From Oscillospiraceae bacterium (GTDB lineage: Bacteria; Bacillota; Clostridia; Oscillospirales; Acutalibacteraceae): 9,236 nt of DNA. Positions 1-7,875 of the stretch are shown one piece after another; position 1 is the stretch's first letter; every line of letters begins with the position of its first letter. The notes beneath the pieces are model-generated. The model searched no databases. It was not told the origin of the DNA and saw only the letters and a list, made by a program, of their open reading frames with translations. The DNA lies in contig DXWE01000056.1 in NCBI GenBank assembly GCA_019417045.1, positions 1 through 9,236 on the forward strand, given 5' to 3'. The position numbers and the translations under genes were made by a program.

Positions 1-34
1 CTCTGCTCCGGCCGCCTGGTTGCTTCCGCCCGCC

Positions 35-218
35 CTGCTCCAGCCGTCTCGCTCGCACCCTGCTCCACCCGTCCCGCTCGCACCCTGCTCCGACCGCTCC
101 GCTCGCACCCTGCTCCAGCCGTCCCGCTCGCACTCTGCTCCAGCCGTCCCGCTCGCACCCTGCTCCGGCTGCCCCGCTCGCACCCTGCTCCAGTCGCCAT
201 CTCGCGCCTGCCCTGTTC
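35..218. repeat. 25-bp GC-rich tandem repeat array (minisatellite)
   Basis: The hexamer CTGCTC begins units at 35, 60, 85, 110, 135, 160 and 185, giving an exact 25-bp period. A decayed unit begins at 213 (CTGTTC, 28 bp on), and a possible decayed unit begins at 3. The consensus starts CTGCTCCAGCCGTCCC and ends GCTCGCACC; units differ by a few substitutions. The period is not a multiple of three, so a translated copy would show a 75-bp (25-residue) super-period. Both strands are open across the array, as expected for GC-rich sequence. There are no unique spacers between units, so it is not a CRISPR array. It lies upstream of the Rhs promoter, and its role is unknown. The array may extend past the left edge, because repeat-like sequence begins at the first bases. 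Confidence 0.9.
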
Positions 219-291
219 CAACCATCTTTTCCTGTGCGCGCCCATACTGGTGCTTTTCCCTGCCGGTCATACGGCTCATGGCCCCAAAAAA

Positions 292-315
292 TTATAACTA
301 TTTTACTAATTATAA
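292..315. promoter_or_regulatory. AT-rich imperfect inverted repeat, possible UP element or operator
   Basis: The arms TTATAACTA (292-300) and TAATTATAA (307-315) form an inverted repeat with one mismatch around a 6-base centre. They sit in an A/T tract running from about 286 to 330, just upstream of the -35 box of the Rhs promoter. The location suits an UP element or a regulator site. However, AT-rich sequence easily makes such symmetry by chance, and as an RNA hairpin it would be weak. The lower strand also contains two TATAAT hexamers here (291-296 and 309-314), without a good -35 partner. Confidence 0.25.
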
Positions 316-334
316 AAAATAACTTAAAAAGATA

Positions 335-363
335 TAGACAACTAGAGCAACAATACTTACAAT
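335..363 (+). promoter_or_regulatory. Sigma-A-type promoter of the Rhs gene
   Basis: A -35 box TAGACA (335-340, one mismatch to TTGACA) and a -10 box TACAAT (358-363, one mismatch to TATAAT) are separated by exactly 17 bp. An A/T-rich tract precedes the -35 box. Transcription would start near 370, giving a leader of about 50 nt before the ATG at 419. No convincing promoter was seen before any downstream gene, so this one probably drives at least the main toxin gene and the membrane immunity gene after it. Confidence 0.65.
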
Positions 364-418
364 AGAATCAGAGGCAAATGGTGGAAAGGGGAAAATAAAG
401 GCAAAGGGGTGTCGAAAC

Positions 419-3400
419 ATGAGCAAATGGGGAAGACGGTTTGGAAGACTGCTGGCAGGTTTGTGCAGTGCGGCGATCTGTGTGCAGACCGCGCCGGCGG
501 GAGCCTTCCAGCGCCTGGATGCAGACGGATCGAAACAGGATTTTGCCGCAGCTTCCGCATCTCAGTCGGTATCCGGGGGAGACCCTTATGTGGTGGGGGA
601 GGACAGCGGCAAACGGGAGGAGAGCGTAAAATATTTCCGACTGTCGGATGGCTCCTATCTGGCAGCGGCCTATGCCGAGCCGGTGCACTATTGGCGGGAC
701 GGCCGATGGGAGGAGATCGACAACACGCTGGTCGAGACGCCAGCGGAGACCGAAACGGAGACGGCCTATCTCCAAAATACCGCGGGTCCGCTTCAGGTGA
801 AGATTCCGCAGCACTCAGGCGCGCCGGTGTCTGTCGGGAAGGACGGGTACACGATCCGCTTTGAGCTGCTGGGGCAGCAGCCGGCAGTGGTGCAGGTGCG
901 GCAGCCAGAGGAGAGCAGGCTGGTACAGTTGTATGCGAGAGCGGACGCACTGCTCGATGCCCCGCAGCCAGCCGACAGCGAACGCCTTGCGGCGCGTGCC
1001 AGCCTGCGCCGGGTCTTGCAGGACGAAGAGCGGCCGGTGGCTTCTGCCGCTGTGGACGCGGATATCGCGGCCATGGACGAGGCGCAGGTGTGGCAGGCGA
1101 TTCGCCGTGAATGGACGCGGGCGACGAAGGTGAATGCACAGGCGACTTATGCCAATGTGTTGCCTGGTGGGATAGATCTGGTGTACGACGTGACAGGCGG
1201 CGGGATGAAGGAGAGCCTGGTGCTCGCCCGTGTTCCCGCGCAGACCGCTTTTGCCTTCTCCCTGTATACCGATGGCCTGACGGCCAGCTTGTGCGAGGAC
1301 GGGCGGGTGGAGTTCCTGGACGATGGCATGGTGGTGATGGAGATTGCCGCTCCGGTGATGTGGGACGCGGCAGGCGCACACAGCACCCGGATCGCCGTGA
1401 GCCTCTCGCAGACAGAAGAGGGATATCGGTATACCCTCACACCTGACCGGGCCTGGCTCACGGCAAAGGAACGCGAATATCCGGTGACGATCGACCCGAC
1501 CATCCCCTCGGACGGCGAGGTCAGGGACATCGACGACGCGACGGTGGTGGACGATTCGACCGCGGGGCTGGATTATGCGGGTATGATGAGCTACTACTCT
1601 GCATATAACAACGCGTGGCTGTTTGTCGGGGACTATACCTATTCCGGGCAGCGCTTCGATATGGGGGCGCTGCTGCGAATCGAGCTGCCGGAGGAGATCA
1701 CGGAATCCAGCCGGATTCTGGATGCGCGGATGTACCTGTATTATTACCGGGCCGGACTGACAACGTGCAGTGACGGGATTCACATCGAGGCGCACGCGGT
1801 GTCGGGGGATTGGTCGGCAGAGGATGCCTATATTCTGAAAGGGCTGCCCGCGCACGACCCGGAGGCCATCGGCGTCACAGTGGTGAACGACGGTGCGGCT
1901 TCGGGGGATCTCGCGATCGACAGAACGCCCATCGAATTTGACGTGACGAGCGCGGCACAGGACTGGATCGCGGGAGTGGAGAACAGAGGCGTGCTGCTTC
2001 GCAGTTCCGCGCCCGGTCAGGGGCTGGCGCGGTTTTATGCCTCGACCAACGGAACGGTCGGATCCGACCCGGTCTATGTGATCCGGTACCGGGACATGAA
2101 AGGGGTGGAGGACACCTGGACCTACACCACCATGCCGATCGGCCGGTTTGGCAGTGTGGCGGTCAATACCTATAACGGCAACGTCGTCGCGGTACAGGAC
2201 ATCGTGGGGATTGACGGCAACCTGATGCCGGTCGGGATCCAGCTCGTATACAGCTCCAGCGGCTACAGTGACGCGACGATCGGCGGCGCGGGCGGTGTGA
2301 CGGTCGAGTATCCACAGGACACCGGCCTGCCGTACAACTGGCGGACGAATTATAACCTGCGGATCCTGTATGCGGGCGATACCCTGCGGGACGCGGGATA
2401 CTGGTTTTATTTTATCGACGCGGACGGAACCGACCACTATATCGCGGCGAACCGGTTGGCGGACGGCACGTATGACAAGTACCACGGCGAGGATGAGGAT
2501 GGATTGGGCCTGACCTTTGAGTTCGTGGAGACGGCGGAGCAGGCGGCATCCACGGGCAAGGAGGTGGGGTATACCCTCACGGATAAAAACGATACGGTCT
2601 ACCAGTTTACGGGGGCGGGCTGGCTGCGGTCGATCACCGACGCAAACGGCAACGCGATCCAGATTACATATCAAAACGGCGGGACGAGCGGGCGGATCAG
2701 CCGGATCACGGACGGTGCCGGCCGAGACTATGTGTTCACCTACAGTACCGATATCTATTCCGGAGCACCTGCTTATGACTATCCCATGCTGGTGTCGATC
2801 ACCTCGCCGGACGGCCGTCAGAACCGGTTCAATTACAAGGCCGAGGGGACGGAGGATATCTCCTTTTACGAGATCCAGTATCCGTCTGTAGCCGGCGATC
2901 CCGGGAGCAGCAGTATCTGCCGCTATTCGAACAACAAGCTGCAGACCATTCAGGACCTGCAATACAACTATTATACAACTATTTCCTACCAGAACGGGCG
3001 CGCATACAGGATCCATACGATCTCCGACACCTACACGCGCATTTTTACATTTGAGTATGGGCATAACGCGACGACGATCACTGACCAGACCGGCCGGCAG
3101 GTCACCTATCAGTTCAACAACTATGGCCAGACAATCGGGGTGGTCAATCACCAGAGCGGCCAGGCGCAGTATTATCAGTACGGCGCGCCAGGCGGCACGG
3201 AGCAGGGAGATGCCGCCGTGGTGGACGGCACGCAGAACAAGCTGCTCACCGCGTCAGTCGTGACAACGTGTATCAATGACTATCTGAGTGATAGCTGGCT
3301 GCTGTACGGCGGCGAATATGGCCGCTCGGACGACGCCGAATACCGGTGGAACGGGCTGCCGACCACCAGGGTGATCGGCCCGGCGGGCAGCGGGCCAAAC

Positions 3401-6400
3401 TGGCAGTACCAGGATATCCGGGCGCTGGGGGATGGTACGTTTACGGCGTCTGTCTATCTCAGCACCAACGGCGCGGAGCTGGACCGGGACGGTGTGTATC
3501 TCAGCGTGGACATCCGCAGCCGGAACAATGAGGATCTGATCCTGCGTTCGGTCAACAGTGACCGGATCACCTGTACACAGGCCGGTGAATGGGTGCGGGC
3601 CAGCGTGACCTTCACGCTGACGGCGAACGAGTTTCCGCGGCTGCACATCGGCTCGCAGGGGACCACCGGCACCTTCTGGATCAGTGCCCCACAACTGGAA
3701 GAGGGAGAATTTGCCAACAGTTATAATCTGGTGCACAACCCCACGCTGTCGCTGGGCACAGCGGGCTGGAGCGTGTTCGGCCCGGCGGGCAATCGCGCGG
3801 CGACGGTCGTCACGGAGGGCGGCCAGAGCGCGCTGCGGGCGGTCGGCGATGGGAATGAGTGGATCGCGGTGGAACAGCGCATCGAGGTCAGCGGGGAGGC
3901 GGGCGATGTGTTCCGGTTCGGCGGCTGGGCAAAGGCCCATTCGCTGGCGACCGGTCGAGCGGTACCATACTATGGGCAGGAGCCGCCGGATGTCTCCGGG
4001 GAGACGACTTTCCGGGTGCGTCTGACTTTCTTAAACGGAAACAACGAGCCCCTGTCCTCCGATGCAGAGGCGACGGCAGAGTTCACCTTCGGTGTGTGGG
4101 ACTGGCAGATGGTGGGCGGCCAGGCGATCGCGCCGGGTGCGTATGACGCGGTCAAGCTGGATTTTGACTATGACTATAACGACAATACCGCCCTATTCAA
4201 CCGCGCATATGTATATAAGGAGAGCTATGGTCAGTCGTATACCTACGACAAGGACGGCAACGTCGTCAGCTCGGTAGATCTGGCGCGGACAGAGGCGACC
4301 TTCGCCTATCAGGACGACCAGCTGAGCAAGCTGATGAACCCCTCTGGAAGCCGCTATTTCTATACCTACGATCTGCACAATAACCTGACGTATGCCCTCA
4401 CGTCGGGAGGCCAGCGGTATGCGGTGGAGTACGACCGGGACGACGCGGGCAAGACAAACGGCAATCCAACACAGGTGACGATCACGGGAGAGAACATAAA
4501 TCTGCTGGAAGACGGCAAGACGTATACCATCCTCGAGGGGTACGCGGGGCTGGCCATGTTCAATATGTACTATTCCAGCACCATGGCCCAGGTCGTGCGC
4601 TGGGACCCGACGGATGTGCGCCAGCAGTATATCGCACACCATATCAGTGGCGACGACTGGGAGTTCGAGCCGGCCACGGTGAGCTTGAGCGGATACCGCC
4701 TGACCGTGGAGAGCGGCTCGGACGGGGCGACGGTGACCGCGCAGCCGTATCAGAACTCGTCGACACAGCGGTTCCGGCTGGAATACAGCGCGCTGGAGGG
4801 GGCGTACCGGATCAAAACGGTGCTGACCGGTGGGACCAAATGCCTGGACAGCAGTCCGGACGAGGAGAGCCGGCAGCTGACATCCGGGGACTACGTGAAA
4901 CAGCAGCCGGTGGACAACGGGAGTGAGGGCCAGAGATGGTATTTTATCGAGGTGACCTCTGGCGCGCCCCGAATGCAGTCCAGCGCGACCTACAGTACAG
5001 ACGGGAACTACCTGAAGAGTGTGACGGACGGTCTGGGGAACACGGTGACGTATGAGACGGATCCGGACAGCGGGGAATTGCAGAGCGTGACCGACCCGCT
5101 GGGGAACGAGACGACATATACATATGACGCTTTGGGACGGCCGGTGAAGGTGGAGAACGACGGGCAGAGCGTGACGTATGGATATGTGTATGACCGCCTG
5201 GCGAGTATCACGTCGGCGAACGGAACGACGTACAGCCTCGGGTACAACAGCCTGGGACAGCGGACGACGACGAAGGTAGGAAACCAGGAGCTGTCCAGTA
5301 ATACGTATAATACCCGGAACCTGCTGACGGAAGTGGAGTATGGGAACGGGGACACGGTGTATTACCGGTACGATGAGCTGGACCGGGTGGTCGGGATCTC
5401 GTATACGGGAAGCGCGGGATCGGAGAGCCAGTATCTGTACGGATACGATGCGGCAGGGCAGCTGGGAGTGATCCGGGACAGGGTGAACGACCAGCAGACA
5501 CGGTATGAGTACGACATGGCGCAGCGGCTGGTGAAGATGCGCGTGCTGGACGGCTGGGACGGCATGGGCGGGGAGGAGAAACTGCGTGTCGAGTATGTGT
5601 ACGAGGACGGGACGAACCGGCTGGAGAGGTACCGGGTGGCGATTGACGGCGGAACGCCAGTGGAAGTGGAGTACTCGTATGCGACGGGGACGGACGACGT
5701 ATGGCTGGTGACACGGGACAGGGACTTCGAGCTGCAATACCGACGGGACGCGCTGAACCGGCTGGTGAGCCGGACACTGCTGCTGCCGGAGGGAACGGCG
5801 CGGACGACGACGTACAGCTACAAAGCGGGGACGAACGGGAATACGACGGGCCTGCTGTATACGATGAGCACAAGCGGGGAGAGCGAGACATATTCGTATT
5901 ACTACGATGCGAACGGGAACATCACGGCGGTGCTGGACAAGGGAATCCTGCTGGCGCAGTATGAGTATGACGAATATAACCAGCTGGTGATGGAGGAAGA
6001 CCGGTACCAGAGGAAGGTGATGAGATACGAGTACGACAGCGGAGGAAACCTGATCGAGAAGCGGATTTATAAGGGGATCAAGGGACAGGAGACGCTGGAG
6101 AGCACGATCACGCTGGGGTATGAGAACGAAGAGTGGCCGGACCAGGTGACGTCGTATAACGGGAAGGAGATCACGTACGACGCGAACGGAAACACGGTGG
6201 ATTACTATAACGGGTGCCACTTCATCTGGGAGAACGGGAGACAGCTGAGCGGGTTCACGGGCGGGCCGGAAACCGTGACGTACGAGTACAATGAGGACGG
6301 GCTGCGGACCAAGAAGACGGTGGGCAGCAAGGTGACGGAGTACTACTGGCAGGGAAACGAGCTGGTGGGACAGAAGAGCGGAAACAATGTTCTGCAATTT

Positions 6401-7333
6401 CTGTTGGATGAGAACGGAATGAAGTACGGATTTTTGTACAATGGGGAGCCGTACTACTATATTTTCAACGGACAGGGGGATGTGAGGAAGGTCATAGACG
6501 GGAGCGGGGAGGAAGTCGCGACCTACACGTATGACGCGTGGGGAGATATCACGAGCCAGAGCGGTAGCATGGCGAGTATCAACCCGATCCGATACCGAGG
6601 GTACTATTACGATGAGGAGAGCACGTATTACTATCTGCAGAGCCGGTACTATGACCCGTATCTCGGGCGCTTTGTCAATGCGGACACGTATGTGAGCACG
6701 GGTCAGGGGATCACCGGCACCAATATGTACGCCTATTGCGCCAATAATCCGGTGAACTTTGTGGATCCGAGCGGAGAGTTTTTAGGAGCTTTAATAGGTG
6801 GTATTATAGGGGGAATCGGCGGAGCAATTGCCGGCGGCATATCGGCAGCGATAAAAGGTGAAGATATTTTGGCAGGGGCTGCTTCGGGAGCGATTGGTGG
6901 AGCAGCGGGCGGCGCTATAGCTGGTACGGTAGTGGAGGCCTTTGTTTCACCTGCTACCTCGATTGGCTCTGCAGCGCTTATTGGAGCAGCAGGTGGTGCA
7001 GTTGGAGGATTTGCGTCTAGTACTATTAGTCAAACAACCAATTATTATTTTAACAATGGGTCTATGGATGGATTTGAAATGGATTGGACATCCGTAGCAA
7101 TATCGACGGGCACAGGCGCACTTTTTAATGCTGGAGGCTCCGCATTTGGACAGTCTCAGGCGTTATTCTATAATTATGAACCTATTGTTAGTGTCGTAGC
7201 TGGATCCACGTTTACAATAGCGAATGGCGTGACAGATATAACCGTGGCTACGGTTGCTGCTTTGGCTGGTGCTAAAATTGGTTTTTATATCGCTTGGAAA
7301 ACCGCCGCTTCAGATGTGAGCGGGGAAATATAA
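419..7333 (+). CDS. Secreted WapA/Rhs-like YD-repeat polymorphic toxin with glycine-zipper tip
   Basis: This is a 2304-residue secreted toxin-delivery protein. The start is supported by AAAGGGG (403-409), 9 nt upstream, and by an immediate signal peptide: basic KWGRRFGR, hydrophobic 11-25, probable cleavage after AGA (residue 29). Rough order: N-terminal domain 40-360, with YFRLSDGS at 72 and VHYW at 89, ending PVTIDP at 355; DNRLRE-like domain 362-558; Rhs/YD shell 575-925; two jelly-roll carbohydrate-binding-like domains, 958-1100 (ending in QLEEG) and 1103-1268; short YD segment 1270-1358; ricin-type trefoil 1359-1513, with QxW-like motifs QQY (1402), QRF (1450) and QRW (1505); YD repeats about 1524-2050; core signature RYYDPYLGRFVNAD at 2076-2089 and the PxxxxDPxG motif at 2111-2119. 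The variable tip (2120-2304) is hydrophobic with GxxxG runs and no visible nuclease motif. Size and layout resemble Bacillus WapA. Composition becomes AT-rich at the tip. The architecture is certain; the toxic activity is inferred. Confidence 0.95.
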   Translation: MSKWGRRFGRLLAGLCSAAICVQTAPAGAFQRLDADGSKQDFAAASASQSVSGGDPYVVGEDSGKREESVKYFRLSDGSYLAAAYAEPVHYWRDGRWEEIDNTLVETPAETETETAYLQNTAGPLQVKIPQHSGAPVSVGKDGYTIRFELLGQQPAVVQVRQPEESRLVQLYARADALLDAPQPADSERLAARASLRRVLQDEERPVASAAVDADIAAMDEAQVWQAIRREWTRATKVNAQATYANVLPGGIDLVYDVTGGGMKESLVLARVPAQTAFAFSLYTDGLTASLCEDGRVEFLDDGMVVMEIAAPVMWDAAGAHSTRIAVSLSQTEEGYRYTLTPDRAWLTAKEREYPVTIDPTIPSDGEVRDIDDATVVDDSTAGLDYAGMMSYYSAYNNAWLFVGDYTYSGQRFDMGALLRIELPEEITESSRILDARMYLYYYRAGLTTCSDGIHIEAHAVSGDWSAEDAYILKGLPAHDPEAIGVTVVNDGAASGDLAIDRTPIEFDVTSAAQDWIAGVENRGVLLRSSAPGQGLARFYASTNGTVGSDPVYVIRYRDMKGVEDTWTYTTMPIGRFGSVAVNTYNGNVVAVQDIVGIDGNLMPVGIQLVYSSSGYSDATIGGAGGVTVEYPQDTGLPYNWRTNYNLRILYAGDTLRDAGYWFYFIDADGTDHYIAANRLADGTYDKYHGEDEDGLGLTFEFVETAEQAASTGKEVGYTLTDKNDTVYQFTGAGWLRSITDANGNAIQITYQNGGTSGRISRITDGAGRDYVFTYSTDIYSGAPAYDYPMLVSITSPDGRQNRFNYKAEGTEDISFYEIQYPSVAGDPGSSSICRYSNNKLQTIQDLQYNYYTTISYQNGRAYRIHTISDTYTRIFTFEYGHNATTITDQTGRQVTYQFNNYGQTIGVVNHQSGQAQYYQYGAPGGTEQGDAAVVDGTQNKLLTASVVTTCINDYLSDSWLLYGGEYGRSDDAEYRWNGLPTTRVIGPAGSGPNWQYQDIRALGDGTFTASVYLSTNGAELDRDGVYLSVDIRSRNNEDLILRSVNSDRITCTQAGEWVRASVTFTLTANEFPRLHIGSQGTTGTFWISAPQLEEGEFANSYNLVHNPTLSLGTAGWSVFGPAGNRAATVVTEGGQSALRAVGDGNEWIAVEQRIEVSGEAGDVFRFGGWAKAHSLATGRAVPYYGQEPPDVSGETTFRVRLTFLNGNNEPLSSDAEATAEFTFGVWDWQMVGGQAIAPGAYDAVKLDFDYDYNDNTALFNRAYVYKESYGQSYTYDKDGNVVSSVDLARTEATFAYQDDQLSKLMNPSGSRYFYTYDLHNNLTYALTSGGQRYAVEYDRDDAGKTNGNPTQVTITGENINLLEDGKTYTILEGYAGLAMFNMYYSSTMAQVVRWDPTDVRQQYIAHHISGDDWEFEPATVSLSGYRLTVESGSDGATVTAQPYQNSSTQRFRLEYSALEGAYRIKTVLTGGTKCLDSSPDEESRQLTSGDYVKQQPVDNGSEGQRWYFIEVTSGAPRMQSSATYSTDGNYLKSVTDGLGNTVTYETDPDSGELQSVTDPLGNETTYTYDALGRPVKVENDGQSVTYGYVYDRLASITSANGTTYSLGYNSLGQRTTTKVGNQELSSNTYNTRNLLTEVEYGNGDTVYYRYDELDRVVGISYTGSAGSESQYLYGYDAAGQLGVIRDRVNDQQTRYEYDMAQRLVKMRVLDGWDGMGGEEKLRVEYVYEDGTNRLERYRVAIDGGTPVEVEYSYATGTDDVWLVTRDRDFELQYRRDALNRLVSRTLLLPEGTARTTTYSYKAGTNGNTTGLLYTMSTSGESETYSYYYDANGNITAVLDKGILLAQYEYDEYNQLVMEEDRYQRKVMRYEYDSGGNLIEKRIYKGIKGQETLESTITLGYENEEWPDQVTSYNGKEITYDANGNTVDYYNGCHFIWENGRQLSGFTGGPETVTYEYNEDGLRTKKTVGSKVTEYYWQGNELVGQKSGNNVLQFLLDENGMKYGFLYNGEPYYYIFNGQGDVRKVIDGSGEEVATYTYDAWGDITSQSGSMASINPIRYRGYYYDEESTYYYLQSRYYDPYLGRFVNADTYVSTGQGITGTNMYAYCANNPVNFVDPSGEFLGALIGGIIGGIGGAIAGGISAAIKGEDILAGAASGAIGGAAGGAIAGTVVEAFVSPATSIGSAALIGAAGGAVGGFASSTISQTTNYYFNNGSMDGFEMDWTSVAISTGTGALFNAGGSAFGQSQALFYNYEPIVSVVAGSTFTIANGVTDITVATVAALAGAKIGFYIAWKTAASDVSGEI
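6706..6750 (+). repeat. Core-tip seam, direct repeat copy 1
   Basis: Bases 6706-6739 are identical over 34 bp to 7902-7935. After a 3-base difference the match resumes for 8 bp, so 42 of 45 positions agree. It encodes GITGTNMYAYC followed by NNP, the conserved end of the Rhs core just before the variable tip. It is also the last GC-rich stretch before the AT-rich tip begins near 6780. The two copies have the same direction and the same reading phase relative to the encoded peptide, which makes them a ready substrate for homologous recombination that exchanges tips. Confidence 0.9.
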
Positions 7334-7395
7334 TTCAGTGGCAAATCCGATATAAGTATTGGTATTGGGATTTCCGCATATAGAGGAGCAGAGGA

Positions 7396-7866
7396 ATGAG
7401 GTTTATAGTTTGCAAAAAGGGGTTTAGATCTATTTTCCCAGTGACACTACTGTACAATTGTATTGCGGTTATCGGGATTGTTATAACTGCCATGGACCAA
7501 CAGAGGGAATCCAAGTATGTCCTGATTATTTTGAGTATAGTACTGATTGCCATCAATAGTTGGTTTTATTTTCAATGTCGGTATTTGTTAGCAGTTATCG
7601 TTTTGAAAGAGGAGGAGATGGTGTGCCGGTTTTTAAATGCCGTTAGAAAAAGAATAAGATATAACGAAGTTAAGGAATACGGAGAGTATTTTGACAGAGG
7701 AATCAAAATGATTTACGTTTCCACGTTTCCATTGACTGAAAGGCAGCGGGAGCAACAATTATTTCGCTTGTTCAAAAAAAGTCAAGGCGTCATTGTTTTT
7801 CAATATCAGAAACAGGCAATGGCTGTATTACGGGAAAAAGTAAATGGGGAGCCAATACAGCTCTAA
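7396..7866 (+). CDS. Two-helix membrane protein, probable cognate immunity protein
   Basis: This is a 156-residue protein starting 62 nt after the Rhs gene, behind a strong AGAGGAG site (7382-7388) spaced 7 nt from the ATG. Two hydrophobic segments (about 12-32 and 41-68) are followed by a soluble, charged C-terminal half. That half has the flavour of a small PH-like/YcxB-type domain: RIRYNEVKEYG, then KMIYVSTFPL, an RxxQ-rich helix, and VIVFQYQKQAM. The family assignment is by eye only. Its position directly after the toxin tip, its AT-rich base use matching the tip, and its membrane topology fit an immunity protein guarding the membrane against the glycine-zipper tip. It probably shares the toxin transcript. 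An alternative is an unrelated small membrane protein carried with the cassette. Confidence 0.8.
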   Translation: MRFIVCKKGFRSIFPVTLLYNCIAVIGIVITAMDQQRESKYVLIILSIVLIAINSWFYFQCRYLLAVIVLKEEEMVCRFLNAVRKRIRYNEVKEYGEYFDRGIKMIYVSTFPLTERQREQQLFRLFKKSQGVIVFQYQKQAMAVLREKVNGEPIQL

Positions 7867-7875
7867 TTAACGGAA

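Noticed and set aside
35..218. CRISPR array
   Set aside because: The units are directly contiguous with no unique spacers and there are no cas genes.
20..322. Upper-strand 100-residue open frame over the tandem repeats
   Set aside because: It is a Pro/Ser/Arg-rich translation of a 25-bp minisatellite, has no ribosome site, and runs into the AT-rich promoter leader.
419..510. Twin-arginine signal peptide
   Set aside because: There is an RR near the N-terminus but the surrounding motif (GRRFGR) does not fit the SRRxFLK consensus. An ordinary Sec signal peptide is the better reading.
815..3151. Lower-strand 778-residue open frame
   Set aside because: It is antisense to the Rhs gene, rich in Arg/His/Val/Pro with no domain, and arises because GC-rich coding sequence lacks stops on the other strand. 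The same holds for the lower-strand frames at 357-1379 and 4193-6397.
6706..6739. Phage or transposon attachment site
   Set aside because: The 34-bp repeat encodes the conserved end of the Rhs core, which explains the identity. There is no integrase, transposase or terminal inverted repeat in the window.
7340..7375. Terminator hairpin between the toxin and the membrane immunity gene
   Set aside because: GG(c)AAATCC can pair with GGATTTCC around a 19-base loop, but the stem is bulged and AT-rich and is not followed by a T run. The two genes are probably co-transcribed.
7335..7556. Lower-strand 73-residue hydrophobic open frame
   Set aside because: It is antisense to the membrane immunity gene; its hydrophobicity mirrors the transmembrane codons on the other strand, and it has no supporting start signal.
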